Counted from the first letter of the stretch, positions 42,856-51,907 are shown. The stretch is 54,897 nucleotides of DNA from an uncultured Prevotellaceae bacterium (GCA_900557555.1 USTH01000004.1:1-54897), one strand, 5' to 3'. Numbers and translations: made by a program. Notes: a model not told the origin generated them from the letters alone.

Positions 42856-42863
42856 TAACTTTG
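42856..42863 (+). promoter_or_regulatory. -7 box of the greA promoter
   Basis: TAACTTTG, with a leader of about 110 bases before the greA ATG. No TTTG at -33. Confidence 0.45.
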
Positions 42864-42978
42864 CAGCAGAACACATAAATAGAAGTATAAACGGGATTCT
42901 GGTGCGTAAGCATTGGGATTCTTTATTTTTATGCTATATTAAGAAAAATAATTATTAAAAACAACAAAAGAATATATT

Positions 42979-43443
42979 ATGGCTTACATGACAAAAGAGG
43001 GCTTTGATCAGCTTACAGCCCAGTTGAAACATATGGAACAGATTGAACGCCCTGCCGCCTCAGCGGCAATTGCCGAGGCCCGTGATAAAGGTGATTTGTC
43101 CGAAAACTCGGAGTATGATGCGGCTAAAGAGGCTCAGGCTATGCTGGAAATGAAGATCAGCAACCTTAAGGCTACGTTGGCAGAGGCAAAAATAATAGAC
43201 CCTTCTAAACTCAGCAACGAAACGGTACAGATTTTGTCTACGGTTGAAATGAAGAACACCAAGCTCGGTGCAAAGATGAAATATACAATAGTGAGCGAGT
43301 CGGAGGCCAATCTAAAGGAGGGGAAGATATCATCGACCACGCCAATTGCACAAGGCCTTCTTGGAAAAAGGGTTGGTGATATAGTGAAGATACAGATACC
43401 TAAGGGTGAAGTGGAACTTGAGATTCTCAGTATTTCCATCTGA
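42979..43443 (+). CDS. greA: Transcription elongation factor GreA
   Basis: RNA-polymerase cleavage factor of 154 residues that rescues backtracked complexes. The N-terminal coiled coil reads MTKEGFDQLTAQLKHMEQIERP with the tip acidic pair in KGDLSENSEYDAAKEAQ (D and E at the loop). The C-terminal globular domain has ISSTTPIAQGLLGKRVGDIVKI. Length and motifs are standard. Confidence 0.97.
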   Translation: MAYMTKEGFDQLTAQLKHMEQIERPAASAAIAEARDKGDLSENSEYDAAKEAQAMLEMKISNLKATLAEAKIIDPSKLSNETVQILSTVEMKNTKLGAKMKYTIVSESEANLKEGKISSTTPIAQGLLGKRVGDIVKIQIPKGEVELEILSISI

Positions 43444-43528
43444 TGCAATACGGCCGTCAGGCATAGTGCCATGATGGCCGTATTGCTGTGTTATAAATAA
43501 TAATCAACGTATTAAAATCAATGATATT

Positions 43529-43927
43529 ATGCCAACTTTATTTTCTCGTATCATTAATGGTGATATTCCAAGTTACAAATGTGCCGAAAACGAAAAGTTC
43601 TATGCTTTTCTTGATATCAACCCTATTCGTCAGGGACACACTCTCGTTGTTCCGAAACGTGAAGTGGACTATTTCTTTGACCTGACCGATGAGGAGATTG
43701 GCCAGATGCAGATCTTTGCAAAACAGGTGGCTGTTGCCATAAAAAAAGCGTTTCCTTGCCGTAAGGTTGCACAAGCGGTTATAGGTTTGGAAGTTGATCA
43801 TGCCCACATACATCTCGTCCCAATAGATAAGGAAGGGGAGCTTTTCTCGGGTAATCATGTAACTCTTTCCCCAGAGGAGTTTGAGGCTTCGGCAGAAGCT
43901 ATACGCAAGAATTTTGAGCAAAGATAG
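43529..43927 (+). CDS. HIT-family nucleotide hydrolase/transferase
   Basis: Histidine-triad protein of 132 residues. The start TLFSRIINGDIPSYKCAENE and the triad HAHIHLVP (His-x-His-x-His) near the C-terminus are typical of Hint-like purine nucleoside phosphoramidases. The segment HTLVVPKREVDYFFDL is also conserved. It follows greA by 85 bases and probably shares its transcript. The physiological substrate is unknown. Confidence 0.93.
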   Translation: MPTLFSRIINGDIPSYKCAENEKFYAFLDINPIRQGHTLVVPKREVDYFFDLTDEEIGQMQIFAKQVAVAIKKAFPCRKVAQAVIGLEVDHAHIHLVPIDKEGELFSGNHVTLSPEEFEASAEAIRKNFEQR

Positions 43928-43950
43928 TGTCCTGCTGAAAATAAAATGCT

Positions 43951-43958
43951 ATATTTGC
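43951..43958 (+). promoter_or_regulatory. -7 box of the OmpH/Skp gene
   Basis: TATATTTG, 50 bases before the ATG at 44009 and 24 bases after the HIT gene stop. Confidence 0.45.
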
Positions 43959-44008
43959 GTTTATATAGCTCGTATTTGGGTCTTTTTGTAATTTTAAACT
44001 GTTCGAAA

Positions 44009-44608
44009 ATGAAATTCGTTGCGTCATCTGTATTGTCTGTTATTCTTTTATCCTTGATGTGCAGTGTTAGTTCTTCTGCTCAAAAACTGACTTTTGGTTA
44101 TCTTAGTTATGACAAGATTTTGCATGGCATGGCAGATTATGTTGTAGCTCAGGAACGCATTAAGAACATACATGAGCAATATAATAAGGAAGCGGAGTAT
44201 AATGAGGATAAGTTTTTTAAGATGTACGCAGAGTATATTCAGGGCCAAAAGACTTTTCCTGAAGAAATAATGCTCAAACGCCAGAAAGAGCTTCAGGTCG
44301 CTATGGAGCAGGGCATTTCATTCCGTAAGGATGCAGAGAAACTCTTGAAAGATACGGAGGCAGAACTGTTGAAACCCCTCAAGGAGAAACTTAACAGCGC
44401 TATTGCTGTAGTTGCAAAGGAACGGAAACTGGCGTTTGTGGCGAATACCGATGCCAACGCTTATCCGTATATCAACCCCTCTGATGGTATAGACATTACT
44501 AGCCTTGTGGAACACGTCTTGGAAGGAAAGCCCCTCCCACATGTTGAGAGTGGCAATCTTTCTGTGCCGCAAGCTGCCAATGTTGACAGTTCCATAGAAA
44601 TCAAGTAG
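44009..44608 (+). CDS. OmpH/Skp-family periplasmic chaperone
   Basis: Periplasmic chaperone for outer-membrane proteins, 199 residues. I use the ATG at 44009, which gives signal peptide MKFVASSVLSVILLSLMCSVSSSAQ; the frame is open upstream to 43946 but lies across the promoter. The mature protein starts KLTFGYLSYDKIL, contains a long charged coiled-coil region (about 55-135, with EEIMLKRQKELQVAMEQG), then the Skp-type end LAFVANTDANAYPYINPSDGIDITSLV. It is longer than E. coli Skp at the C-terminus. It precedes murI by 37 bases. Confidence 0.88.
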   Translation: MKFVASSVLSVILLSLMCSVSSSAQKLTFGYLSYDKILHGMADYVVAQERIKNIHEQYNKEAEYNEDKFFKMYAEYIQGQKTFPEEIMLKRQKELQVAMEQGISFRKDAEKLLKDTEAELLKPLKEKLNSAIAVVAKERKLAFVANTDANAYPYINPSDGIDITSLVEHVLEGKPLPHVESGNLSVPQAANVDSSIEIK

Positions 44609-44645
44609 GTCCTGGGCCAGTTCGTTATTATTGAAAGAAGGTTTT

Positions 44646-45482
44646 ATGATGCTGCCCCACGAACCAGGCCCGATCGGAGTGTTTGACTCTGGATATGGTG
44701 GACTTACCATATTGCGGGAGTTGCGTTCGCTGATGCCTGACTATGACTATCTGTACCTTGGTGACAATGCAAGAGCTCCTTATGGCACACGTTCCTTTGA
44801 TGTCGTCTATCGTTATACCAGACAGGCGGTGATAACGCTCTTCGAAAAAGGATGCCATCTTGTAGTTCTTGCTTGCAATACGGCTTCGGCAAAAGCTTTG
44901 CGCACCATACAGCAGAAAGATCTTCCGTTGCTTGATACCACGCGAAGAGTATTGGGTGTCATACGTCCGACGGCAGAGGTTGTTGGTAACATCACAAAGT
45001 CACGCCATGTAGGAATTCTTGCTACTACAGGTACAATTTTGTCGCATTCTTACGACATGGAAATCCAGAAACTGTTTCCTGACATTCATGTTACTGGGCA
45101 GGATTGTCCAATGTGGGTTCCACTGGTTGAGAATTTTGAATTTGATTCTGATGGAGCAGATTATTTCGTTAAGTTGCGCATCAATCAGATATTGCAGAGA
45201 GATCCGATGATTGATACCCTTGTGTTGGCATGTACTCACTACCCTCTTCTGATAGATAAGATACGCCAATATACGCCTGCTCGTGTGCGCATTGTGTCGC
45301 AGGGTGAATATGTGGCAAAGAGTCTGCAGCAATATCTTCACAAGCATTCCTCGTTAGAGAAGATGCTCACACGGCATGCCACCCTACATTGCCTCACCAC
45401 AGAGACTACCGACAAGTTTGATGCCACAGCGGTGAGGTTTTTGCATGAATCGGTACACTCTGAAAACATTGTAATGAATTAA
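44646..45482 (+). CDS. murI: Glutamate racemase
   Basis: Converts L-glutamate to D-glutamate for peptidoglycan, 278 residues from the ATG at 44646 (a TTG at 44631 and ATG at 44649 are alternatives). The substrate loop GPIGVFDSGYGGLTILRELR is at the N-terminus. The two catalytic cysteines are visible in LVVLACNTASAKAL and LVLACTHYPLLIDKI. It follows the OmpH/Skp gene on the same strand and ends in a strong terminator. Confidence 0.96.
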   Translation: MMLPHEPGPIGVFDSGYGGLTILRELRSLMPDYDYLYLGDNARAPYGTRSFDVVYRYTRQAVITLFEKGCHLVVLACNTASAKALRTIQQKDLPLLDTTRRVLGVIRPTAEVVGNITKSRHVGILATTGTILSHSYDMEIQKLFPDIHVTGQDCPMWVPLVENFEFDSDGADYFVKLRINQILQRDPMIDTLVLACTHYPLLIDKIRQYTPARVRIVSQGEYVAKSLQQYLHKHSSLEKMLTRHATLHCLTTETTDKFDATAVRFLHESVHSENIVMN

Positions 45483-45517
45483 TCGGTTTCTGTGATCAAT
45501 AAGGAAACCGATTTTTT
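45481..45517 (+). terminator. Rho-independent terminator of murI
   Basis: AATCGGTTTC and GAAACCGATT (10 bp, perfect) around a 12-base loop, followed by TTTTG; the stem overlaps the murI stop codon. Confidence 0.85.
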
Positions 45518-45583
45518 GTAGCAGTCCGTCATGTCTCTGTGAGGGACGGTGGCGTGTGGTAGGCGAGCTGCGTTTCAGGCAAC

Positions 45584-45717
45584 TTAGGTGTGTTGTCTGT
45601 CTTTTATTATGTCGGCAAAATGGTCTACACTCCATTGAAGCATGGGTTGACAAGCGGCCATAAAGGAGTGGCCACGTGCCGTAAGACTGTATTCTGTTCT
45701 TGGTGGCACTTCTGGAT
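45584..45717 (-). pseudogene. C-terminal remnant of an HxlR-family transcriptional regulator
   Basis: On the minus strand the frame ending at the TAA at 45584-45586 reads PEVPPRTEYSLTARGHSFMAACQPMLQWSVDHFADIIKDRQHT (given here in two motifs: PPRTEYSLTARG and MLQWSVDHF). The first is the hallmark of the wing of HxlR-type winged-helix regulators, and the second matches their C-terminal helix. Everything N-terminal of it is missing: the sequence passes at about 45718 directly into the MITE-like element, and no HxlR coding sequence reappears beyond it. Only about 43 of the usual 100-120 residues remain, so the gene is dead. Confidence 0.7.
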
Positions 45718-45866
45718 ATTTTTTTTGAGAGCAGATGTTGCTTGTCGTTTTAGCGAATAATAGCGGGCTATTTTGAACTAAAAACAAGCTACAGGTGCCT
45801 TATAAAAAACAAAAGGCAACAAGAAGTAATAAAAATGTTATTTACGACTTAATGACCGATTTGGGT
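45718..45866. repeat. MITE-like element, copy D (one end lost)
   Basis: About 149 bp in the opposite orientation to copies A-C. It runs from GAGAGCAGATGTTGCTTGTC through the hairpin core AATAATAGCGGGCTATT and the AAAAGGCAACAAGAAGTAAT block to the intact end CTTAATGACCGATTTGGGT. The other end, about 35 bp including its inverted repeat, is absent and HxlR coding sequence takes its place. Confidence 0.8.
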
Positions 45867-45916
45867 TCAAACGGATTGCTATAAGTGGGGTCAAGGTGTG
45901 GTGGAAAATAAAAGAT

Positions 45917-45951
45917 GTGGCAACGTCCTGACTCACACAGGACGTTGCCAC
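45917..45951 (-). terminator. Rho-independent terminator of purD
   Basis: GTGGCAACGTCCTG and CAGGACGTTGCCAC form a perfect 14-bp stem with a 7-base loop. On the minus strand it is followed by ATCTTTTATTTTCC, so it ends the cysE-to-purD group, 30 bases after the purD stop. Confidence 0.8.
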
Positions 45952-45980
45952 GTACAGCAGACAGCAGGGGCTCGGCAATG

Positions 45981-47249
45981 CTACAGGTCTTTACCTATGT
46001 CGCGACGATAATATTTGTCGGTGAATTTGATGGCACTGGCTCCTTCCATTGACTTCATGAGGGCTTCGTCTTTATTCTTGCCATATGATGTGATGGCAAG
46101 CACCCTTCCCCCGTTGGTCACTATTTTGCCATTCTTGATGGCTGTTCCTGCATGAAACAAGATACTGTCTTTTATAGTTTCGGTTCCAGATATTACATAT
46201 CCTTTCTTGTATTCCTGAGGATAGCCGCCGCTCACAAGCATGATGCAAACCGCAGTGCGCTCATCGTGTTCAATGGTATATTGATCGAGATTGCAGTTGG
46301 CAACGCCTTCAAAGAGTTCTACTATGTCAGACTTCAAGCGCGGCATGACTGTTTCGGTCTCGGGGTCTCCCATGCGGCAGTTGTATTCGATAACTTTCGG
46401 TTGGCCGTTGCAGTTTATTAGGCCGAAAAAGATAAAGCCTTTATAGTCGATTCCCTCTTGTGCAAGCCCCTCTACGGTAGGGCGCACGATTTGTTCTTCC
46501 ACCTTCTTCATCCATTCTTTATCCGCAAAAGGCACGGGAGAGATGCTGCCCATTCCACCAGTGTTGAGGCCCGTGTCATATTCGCCAATGCGCTTGTAGT
46601 CTTTTGCTTCTGGCAGTATTTGGTAGTGCTTGCCATCGGTCAGTGCAAAAACAGAACATTCAATGCCGTCAAGAAATTCCTCTATGACAACCCTTGAAGA
46701 GGCTGTACCAAACTTGCCACCGAGCATCTTCTCAAGTTCTTCTGATGCATCTTTAAGATTATCTATAATCAGTACGCCTTTCCCTGCACAAAGTCCGTCG
46801 GCCTTAAGAACATAAGGAGGGCGTAGTGTTTCCAGAAAGCTTTTTGCCTCTGCCAGTTGAGTTCCGCTGAAAGTTTTGTAAGCGGCTGTAGGTATATCAT
46901 GGCGCATCATGAATGTCTTAGCAAAGTCTTTTGAGCCTTCAAGCTGTGCTCCCAGTTTTGATGGGCCGATTACGGCAATGTCTTTGAATTGTGGTTGTGA
47001 ACTGAAGTAGTCTGCTATGCCTTCCACCAAAGGCACTTCCGGACCGACAACAATCATCTTTACATCGTTTTCGAGCGCAAATTTGGCAATGCCGTCAAAG
47101 TCAAGTTCTTTCAATGGTACATTCTGGCCAACTGATGCGGTGCCAGCATTGCCAGGGGCAATGAAGAGCTTGTCTGTTTTTTTACTTTGTGAAATTTTCC
47201 AAGCAAGAGCGTGTTCACGTCCGCCACTTCCAAGCAATAAGATATTCAT
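45981..47249 (-). CDS. purD: Phosphoribosylamine-glycine ligase
   Basis: Second step of purine synthesis: phosphoribosylamine plus glycine plus ATP gives GAR. It has 422 residues, full length. Visible are the N-terminal MNILLLGSGGREHALAWKI, the ATP-grasp motifs VLKADGLCAGKGVLII and EEFLDGIECSVFALTDG, NTGGMGSISPVPF and the metal-site segment IEYNCRMGDPETETVMPRL. It follows the DPP-IV-like gene by 20 bases on the same strand. Confidence 0.97.
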   Translation of the reverse strand: MNILLLGSGGREHALAWKISQSKKTDKLFIAPGNAGTASVGQNVPLKELDFDGIAKFALENDVKMIVVGPEVPLVEGIADYFSSQPQFKDIAVIGPSKLGAQLEGSKDFAKTFMMRHDIPTAAYKTFSGTQLAEAKSFLETLRPPYVLKADGLCAGKGVLIIDNLKDASEELEKMLGGKFGTASSRVVIEEFLDGIECSVFALTDGKHYQILPEAKDYKRIGEYDTGLNTGGMGSISPVPFADKEWMKKVEEQIVRPTVEGLAQEGIDYKGFIFFGLINCNGQPKVIEYNCRMGDPETETVMPRLKSDIVELFEGVANCNLDQYTIEHDERTAVCIMLVSGGYPQEYKKGYVISGTETIKDSILFHAGTAIKNGKIVTNGGRVLAITSYGKNKDEALMKSMEGASAIKFTDKYYRRDIGKDL

Positions 47250-47269
47250 GTTTTTGTGTGTTTTGTGTT

Positions 47270-49474
47270 TTATTTCAGGAAATCGTCAAAATAGCGTGTA
47301 ATTTGTTCATATAGGTGAATCCTGTCATGCCCAGTCATATTGTGTCCGCTGCCAGGATATGTAAAGAGGTCTATTTGTGTGCCGGCATTGGCGCACGCAC
47401 GCGCAAACGACAGTGTGTGTTGCGGAACGCAGACGGGATCGTTGTAGCCGAAGATAATCTTGAGCCTTCCCTTGAGGTTGCCGGCTTTCAGACACAGGTT
47501 GCTGTTCCTATATCCATCGGGGTTCTTCTGGGGTGTACTCATGTAGCGTTCCCCATACATTATTTCATAAAGACTCCAGTCTATGACGGGGCCTCCTGCT
47601 ACGCCCACCTTGAATACATCTGGGTAAGACACCATGAGGTTGACCGTCATAAACCCACCGAAGCTCCAACCATGTACACCCATGCGGTTCGCGTCAACGT
47701 AGGGTAGACTCTTCAGAAAATTCACTCCACACAACTGGTCTTGCTTCTCAACTTCGCCCAGATGTCGGTAGGTCACGTTCTCAAAGGCAAGTCCCCGCTC
47801 AGAGCTGCCCCTGTTGTCCATCACAAACACCACATAACCTCTCTGGGCCATATATATTTCCCAACCTCGGAAATTATATCCCCATGAGGCTGTAACGAGG
47901 CGTGTGTGCGGCCCTCCGTACAGATATACTATTGTGGGGTATTTTCTGTTAGGGTCAAAGTCTGGTGGGGTGACAAGCCTGTAGTAGAGATCGGTCTTTC
48001 CATCGGCTGCTTTTATGTTGCCGCTTGTGATCGTAGGCACGGCATAGCCTTCCCATGGGTCGGTAGGGCGCATGAGACATGTGGCAGATTTCTTGCCTGT
48101 AGTGAGGAGGTCATATTGCTTTTTGACGTCAGGTGATGACCACGAATCGAATATCATGCTGCCGTCTTCTGACAAGATGCCGTTATGCACACCCTCACCG
48201 TTGTCAAGCTGTTGGCGTTTGCCTGTCTCCACGTTTACGGCAAAGAGGTTGTGCTGCAGCGCGTGTTTTTCGGTACTGGTAATGATCACGCTTCGTGTTT
48301 TCGGACAAAAGCCCAAGACCGATGTTACTACATAATTACCTGGTGTGATATCGCCAAAGTTGTTGCCGTTAACATCAAACAGAATCAGGTGACTGTAACC
48401 TCCGTTTTCTGTCTGGTATAGGAATCTGTTGCTGTCCCAAGGAAGGAACAGAAGCGGGTGTTCTGGGTGTACGTATTTGTCGTTGCTTTCTTCGTAGATT
48501 TTGTTGAGCTTCTGGCCTGTTTCCGCAGAAAAGCCCCAAATCTCGTCGTGGTTTTGGTCGCGGTTGGTAATGGTTACGTAAACAATCTTGTTGTCGGGCG
48601 ACCATGTAATTCCAGAGAAGTAATGGTCTTTCTTCTCGTCTGGCTCAAGCCATACGGTTTTTCCCCTCTCTACATTATATATACCTATGCTTACTTCATG
48701 GCTTGTCATACCCGCCATGGGATATTTGTCTGGTTTGTGCAGGGCTATGCGGTGTTCAATGTCTACCTGCGGATAATCGGTAACCATTGACTGGTCCATG
48801 CGGTAGAAGGCTAACTGTTTGCCATCAGGACTCCAAAATGTCCCTTTGGTAATGCCCCATTCATTGCGGTGAACACTCTGGCCATATACAAGCTCGCGGC
48901 TTCCGTCGTCTGACACTCGTTGTTGTCTCCCGTCGGAACTCATTACAAAAAGGTCGTCGTCTTTGACGTATGCCAAGTTGCATGACCGGCTGTTCCAGTC
49001 TTCGGCCGTTGCTCCAATTGTGCGTTCCTGTCGCCAAATCAGTTTGTTATGTGCCCAGTCTATAAGGGCACGGAACTTGGGAATTGTAACCAGAGCGACA
49101 GTCCGATCGGAATAAGGGAAACTGATGCCTTGCAATGTTTTCAGTGTGTCAAGGCCTTCGTTATTCATCACCTTGTTGATGTCGTTAAGCGAAAAAAGGG
49201 CTCTGCCGCACATTGGCTCAGAGGGCGCCGCCGTAGGCTTCGCACTTTGCTTCGTTTCTGTATCATAGACAAGAAAAGCCTTTTCTTTTGCTATGACCAA
49301 GGTGTTGCCCCACCATCTTGCGTTGAGTTTTTGTGGGGTCATCCTGTCGTAGGTCTTGCCGCCGGGCTGCAGGTCTTCGTGGGTGAAAATCCTTTGTTGT
49401 GCCTTCATGGTATAGCAGTTACACAGAGATAGTATGCCTATAGCAATAATAAGTATGAGCCGCCTATTGTTCAT
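47270..49474 (-). CDS. Dipeptidyl-peptidase-IV-like serine peptidase (S9)
   Basis: Exported serine peptidase of 734 residues. The ATG at 49474 gives the hydrophobic N-terminus MNNRRLILIIAIGILSLCNC, a signal sequence or anchor; a Cys at its end could be lipidated but the box is not ideal. A DPPIV_N eight-bladed propeller fills about residues 80-480. The C-terminal S9 hydrolase has nucleophile S604 (GVHGWSFGGFMT), D679 (IFGYNDPVCVP) and H711 (YPGSGHNMTGHD). Such enzymes remove Xaa-Pro or related dipeptides from peptide N-termini, in keeping with an amino-acid- or peptide-using organism. Its start overlaps the RlmL-like gene by 11 bases. Confidence 0.93.
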   Translation of the reverse strand: MNNRRLILIIAIGILSLCNCYTMKAQQRIFTHEDLQPGGKTYDRMTPQKLNARWWGNTLVIAKEKAFLVYDTETKQSAKPTAAPSEPMCGRALFSLNDINKVMNNEGLDTLKTLQGISFPYSDRTVALVTIPKFRALIDWAHNKLIWRQERTIGATAEDWNSRSCNLAYVKDDDLFVMSSDGRQQRVSDDGSRELVYGQSVHRNEWGITKGTFWSPDGKQLAFYRMDQSMVTDYPQVDIEHRIALHKPDKYPMAGMTSHEVSIGIYNVERGKTVWLEPDEKKDHYFSGITWSPDNKIVYVTITNRDQNHDEIWGFSAETGQKLNKIYEESNDKYVHPEHPLLFLPWDSNRFLYQTENGGYSHLILFDVNGNNFGDITPGNYVVTSVLGFCPKTRSVIITSTEKHALQHNLFAVNVETGKRQQLDNGEGVHNGILSEDGSMIFDSWSSPDVKKQYDLLTTGKKSATCLMRPTDPWEGYAVPTITSGNIKAADGKTDLYYRLVTPPDFDPNRKYPTIVYLYGGPHTRLVTASWGYNFRGWEIYMAQRGYVVFVMDNRGSSERGLAFENVTYRHLGEVEKQDQLCGVNFLKSLPYVDANRMGVHGWSFGGFMTVNLMVSYPDVFKVGVAGGPVIDWSLYEIMYGERYMSTPQKNPDGYRNSNLCLKAGNLKGRLKIIFGYNDPVCVPQHTLSFARACANAGTQIDLFTYPGSGHNMTGHDRIHLYEQITRYFDDFLK

Positions 49475-50960
49475 GTCTTCCTTTCTTGGAGTAGTCCTTG
49501 CTTGCCCATGGTGAGCGTTTCTTCTGTGGGGCGGACTTTCGTTCTTTGCGGTTGCGGTCATCACCTTTCTTCTTTTTGAAAGAGGAGTTGTATCCGTCGT
49601 TGTCTTCTGTGCGTCGTCGTTCCCCTTGCAGGTCTCGCCCCTTTTGTGATATCATAAAATTACGGTGACGTTTTCTGAGGTATGCGGGAATCTCGTCATC
49701 TTCATTTTCTGTGTCTTTGAAATCACCCTTGAAGTTGTCGCGATGCGGTCGCAGGTTTTTCTTGTTTCTCATCTTTCGGATATCCTCATCGCTTTTAATG
49801 TTGCCTCCTTCCGAACGGAAGTTTTTGAACCCACCGTCAAAAGTCTGGTATTTACGGAATTCACAGTCAAGAGAACCGTTATATAGCGGAATGCTTACGC
49901 TGGGCTTCAGGCCGATGTTGTCAAAGATCTCTTTTCGGTAGCTTATAATCCATGCATCGTTGCCGACAAATTGGTGCTTAAGTTTTTCTCCGATAGTACG
50001 GTAGAGTCCTGGCAGATCTGGTGCAGTGATTCTCTCGCCATAAGGAGGGTTGGTCACCATAATGGCCTTGTTGTCTGGCTTAGTGAATTGCTGGAAAGGT
50101 TTTATGCTAACCTCCACGATGTCGCTTACTCCAGCCGAACGCACGTTGGAGATTGTGGCGTTTACAGCGGCGGCATCAATGTCACTGGCATAAATCTTGT
50201 GTGCGAACTCACGTTCTTGCGAATCGTCGTTGTATATTGTTTCCAACATTTCAGGCTCGAAATCCTTCCAGTTTTCGAAAGCATATTTAGAGGTGTGGAA
50301 TATTCCAGGATATATGTTGCGTGCAATCAGAGCTGCCTCTATGGCTATAGTGCCAGAACCACACATGGGGTCAATGAAGTCGCAGTCCCCGTTCCATCCT
50401 GTCATCATTATCATACCTGCTGCCAGTACTTCGTTGATGGGGCTTTCGGCAGTAGCCGTTTTGTAGCCACGCTTGTGCAGGCTGTCGCCAGATGAGTCAA
50501 GCGATAGGGTGCAGCTGTTGCCGCTTATATGCATGTTTAGCCTTATGTCGGGGTTCACGATGCTAATATTGGGGCGCTGGCCTGTTTTGTCGCGAAAATA
50601 ATCTACAATGGCATCTTTTACCTTGTAAGCCACGAATTTAGAATGCTTGAAATCTTCGGAATATACCACAGAGTCCACAACAAACGAAGTCTTGAGATCC
50701 AGAAACTCGTCCCATTCCATTTGCCGTATGGCATTATATACGTCATCGGCTCCGCTGGCTTCAAAAGTCTTGATTGGCTTGAGAACTCTCAGTGCTGTAC
50801 GCAGGCAGAAATTTGCCCTGTACATCATCTCCTTGTCTCCAGTAAAAGACACCATGCGCAGCCCCTTGGAGATATCCTTGGCACCAAGCGACTCTAATTC
50901 TACCGCCAACACGTCCTCCAAGCCTTGGAGCGTTTTGGCAATCATTTTAAATTGTTCCAT
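49464..50960 (-). CDS. THUMP-domain RNA methyltransferase, RlmL-like
   Basis: Predicted 23S rRNA guanine-N2 methyltransferase of 498 residues. An N-terminal THUMP domain (about 45-160) is followed by an SAM-dependent Rossmann domain with DFIDPMCGSGTIAIEAALIA (motif I) and the catalytic VTNPPYGERI (NPPY). The C-terminal 110 residues are a very basic, disordered tail rich in Lys, Arg and Asp, ending KRSPWASKDYSKKGRHEQ, probably an RNA-binding extension. It lacks the RlmK half found in the enterobacterial fusion. The last 11 bases overlap the DPP-IV-like gene. Confidence 0.92.
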   Translation of the reverse strand: MEQFKMIAKTLQGLEDVLAVELESLGAKDISKGLRMVSFTGDKEMMYRANFCLRTALRVLKPIKTFEASGADDVYNAIRQMEWDEFLDLKTSFVVDSVVYSEDFKHSKFVAYKVKDAIVDYFRDKTGQRPNISIVNPDIRLNMHISGNSCTLSLDSSGDSLHKRGYKTATAESPINEVLAAGMIMMTGWNGDCDFIDPMCGSGTIAIEAALIARNIYPGIFHTSKYAFENWKDFEPEMLETIYNDDSQEREFAHKIYASDIDAAAVNATISNVRSAGVSDIVEVSIKPFQQFTKPDNKAIMVTNPPYGERITAPDLPGLYRTIGEKLKHQFVGNDAWIISYRKEIFDNIGLKPSVSIPLYNGSLDCEFRKYQTFDGGFKNFRSEGGNIKSDEDIRKMRNKKNLRPHRDNFKGDFKDTENEDDEIPAYLRKRHRNFMISQKGRDLQGERRRTEDNDGYNSSFKKKKGDDRNRKERKSAPQKKRSPWASKDYSKKGRHEQ

Positions 50961-51004
50961 TATCTGAACTTACGAAAAAGGGAGGGGTAATAAATATTTA
51001 TTGT

Positions 51005-51907
51005 TCAATTGATACTTTTGTTCTGGGTTAGGTGCGCTCCAGGTTTCACGTCTTCTGTCACCCAGATGTTGCCTCCAATCACAGCACCCCGTCCTATTGT
51101 GATGCGTCCTAAAATGGTGGCGTTGGAATATACTACCACATCGTCTTCTATAATGGGGTGGCGTGGCACTCCCTTTATAGGCATACCGTTGGGGTCGACT
51201 GGAAAACTTTTGGCTCCAAGCGTCACGCCTTGGTACAACTTAACATTGTTTCCAATGATACACGTGGCGCCAATGACTACGCCTGTGCCGTGGTCAATAG
51301 TAAAGTGGTTGCCGATTTCCGCTCCTGGATGAATGTCAATGCCAGTCTCGCTGTGGGCGATTTCCGTGAGCATGCGTGGCACCAAGGGGACACCCAGCTT
51401 ATGCAGAACGTGCGCCAGACGGTAGTTGGTCAATGCCTTTATGACAGGGTAGCAACTGATTACCTCACTATAGTTCGTCGCAGCGGGGTCTCCTTTGTAG
51501 GCAGCCACCACATCGGTGATGAGAGTGTCCTTGATGTCGGGTAGTATGGCAATTGTCTTGAGGGCAACAGTCTCGGCGCGCTTCTTGATATCAGCACGGC
51601 TGTAGTTCTCACCGTTGCGGTTGAGACTCATGCCTGCCGCAATCTGTTGTTTCAGCAGAATGTAGAGGCGTTCTACTGTAACACCTATATTATATTTCAG
51701 CGTGTCTGAATTGATGCAGGAACGTCCGTAGAAACCAGGAAAAAAAATGGAACGGCATAGCTCTACCACCTCTTCCAACACCTTGCCAGAAGGAATAGAG
51801 TCACTGTCTGTGTATTCGTATACAAACCCTCTCTTTTCTGCTGAAGAGTAGTCTGAGAGCTTTTCAACCGTGTCTGAAAGCAAACGTGCGAAAGAGCTTT
51901 GTTTCAT
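51005..51907 (-). CDS. cysE: Serine O-acetyltransferase
   Basis: Cysteine-synthesis enzyme that transfers acetyl from acetyl-CoA to L-serine, 300 residues. The N-terminal helical domain (about 1-165) is followed by left-handed beta-helix hexapeptide repeats: GIDIHPGAEIGNHFTIDHGTGVVIGATCIIGNNVKLYQGVTLGA (several motifs), with catalytic His in IDHGTGVVIG. It is of the EpsC-type layout with a long N-terminus. The gene is divergent from rho and 44 bases before the RlmL-like gene on the same strand; the group probably runs cysE, rlmL-like, dpp4-like, purD. A -7-like TATTTTTG lies on the minus strand at 51939-51946. Confidence 0.93.
   Translation of the reverse strand: MKQSSFARLLSDTVEKLSDYSSAEKRGFVYEYTDSDSIPSGKVLEEVVELCRSIFFPGFYGRSCINSDTLKYNIGVTVERLYILLKQQIAAGMSLNRNGENYSRADIKKRAETVALKTIAILPDIKDTLITDVVAAYKGDPAATNYSEVISCYPVIKALTNYRLAHVLHKLGVPLVPRMLTEIAHSETGIDIHPGAEIGNHFTIDHGTGVVIGATCIIGNNVKLYQGVTLGAKSFPVDPNGMPIKGVPRHPIIEDDVVVYSNATILGRITIGRGAVIGGNIWVTEDVKPGAHLTQNKSIN

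Noticed and set aside
45917..45951. Additional repeat element next to copy D
   Set aside because: The perfect 14-bp stem is followed by a T-rich tract on the minus strand just after purD, which is fully explained as a terminator.
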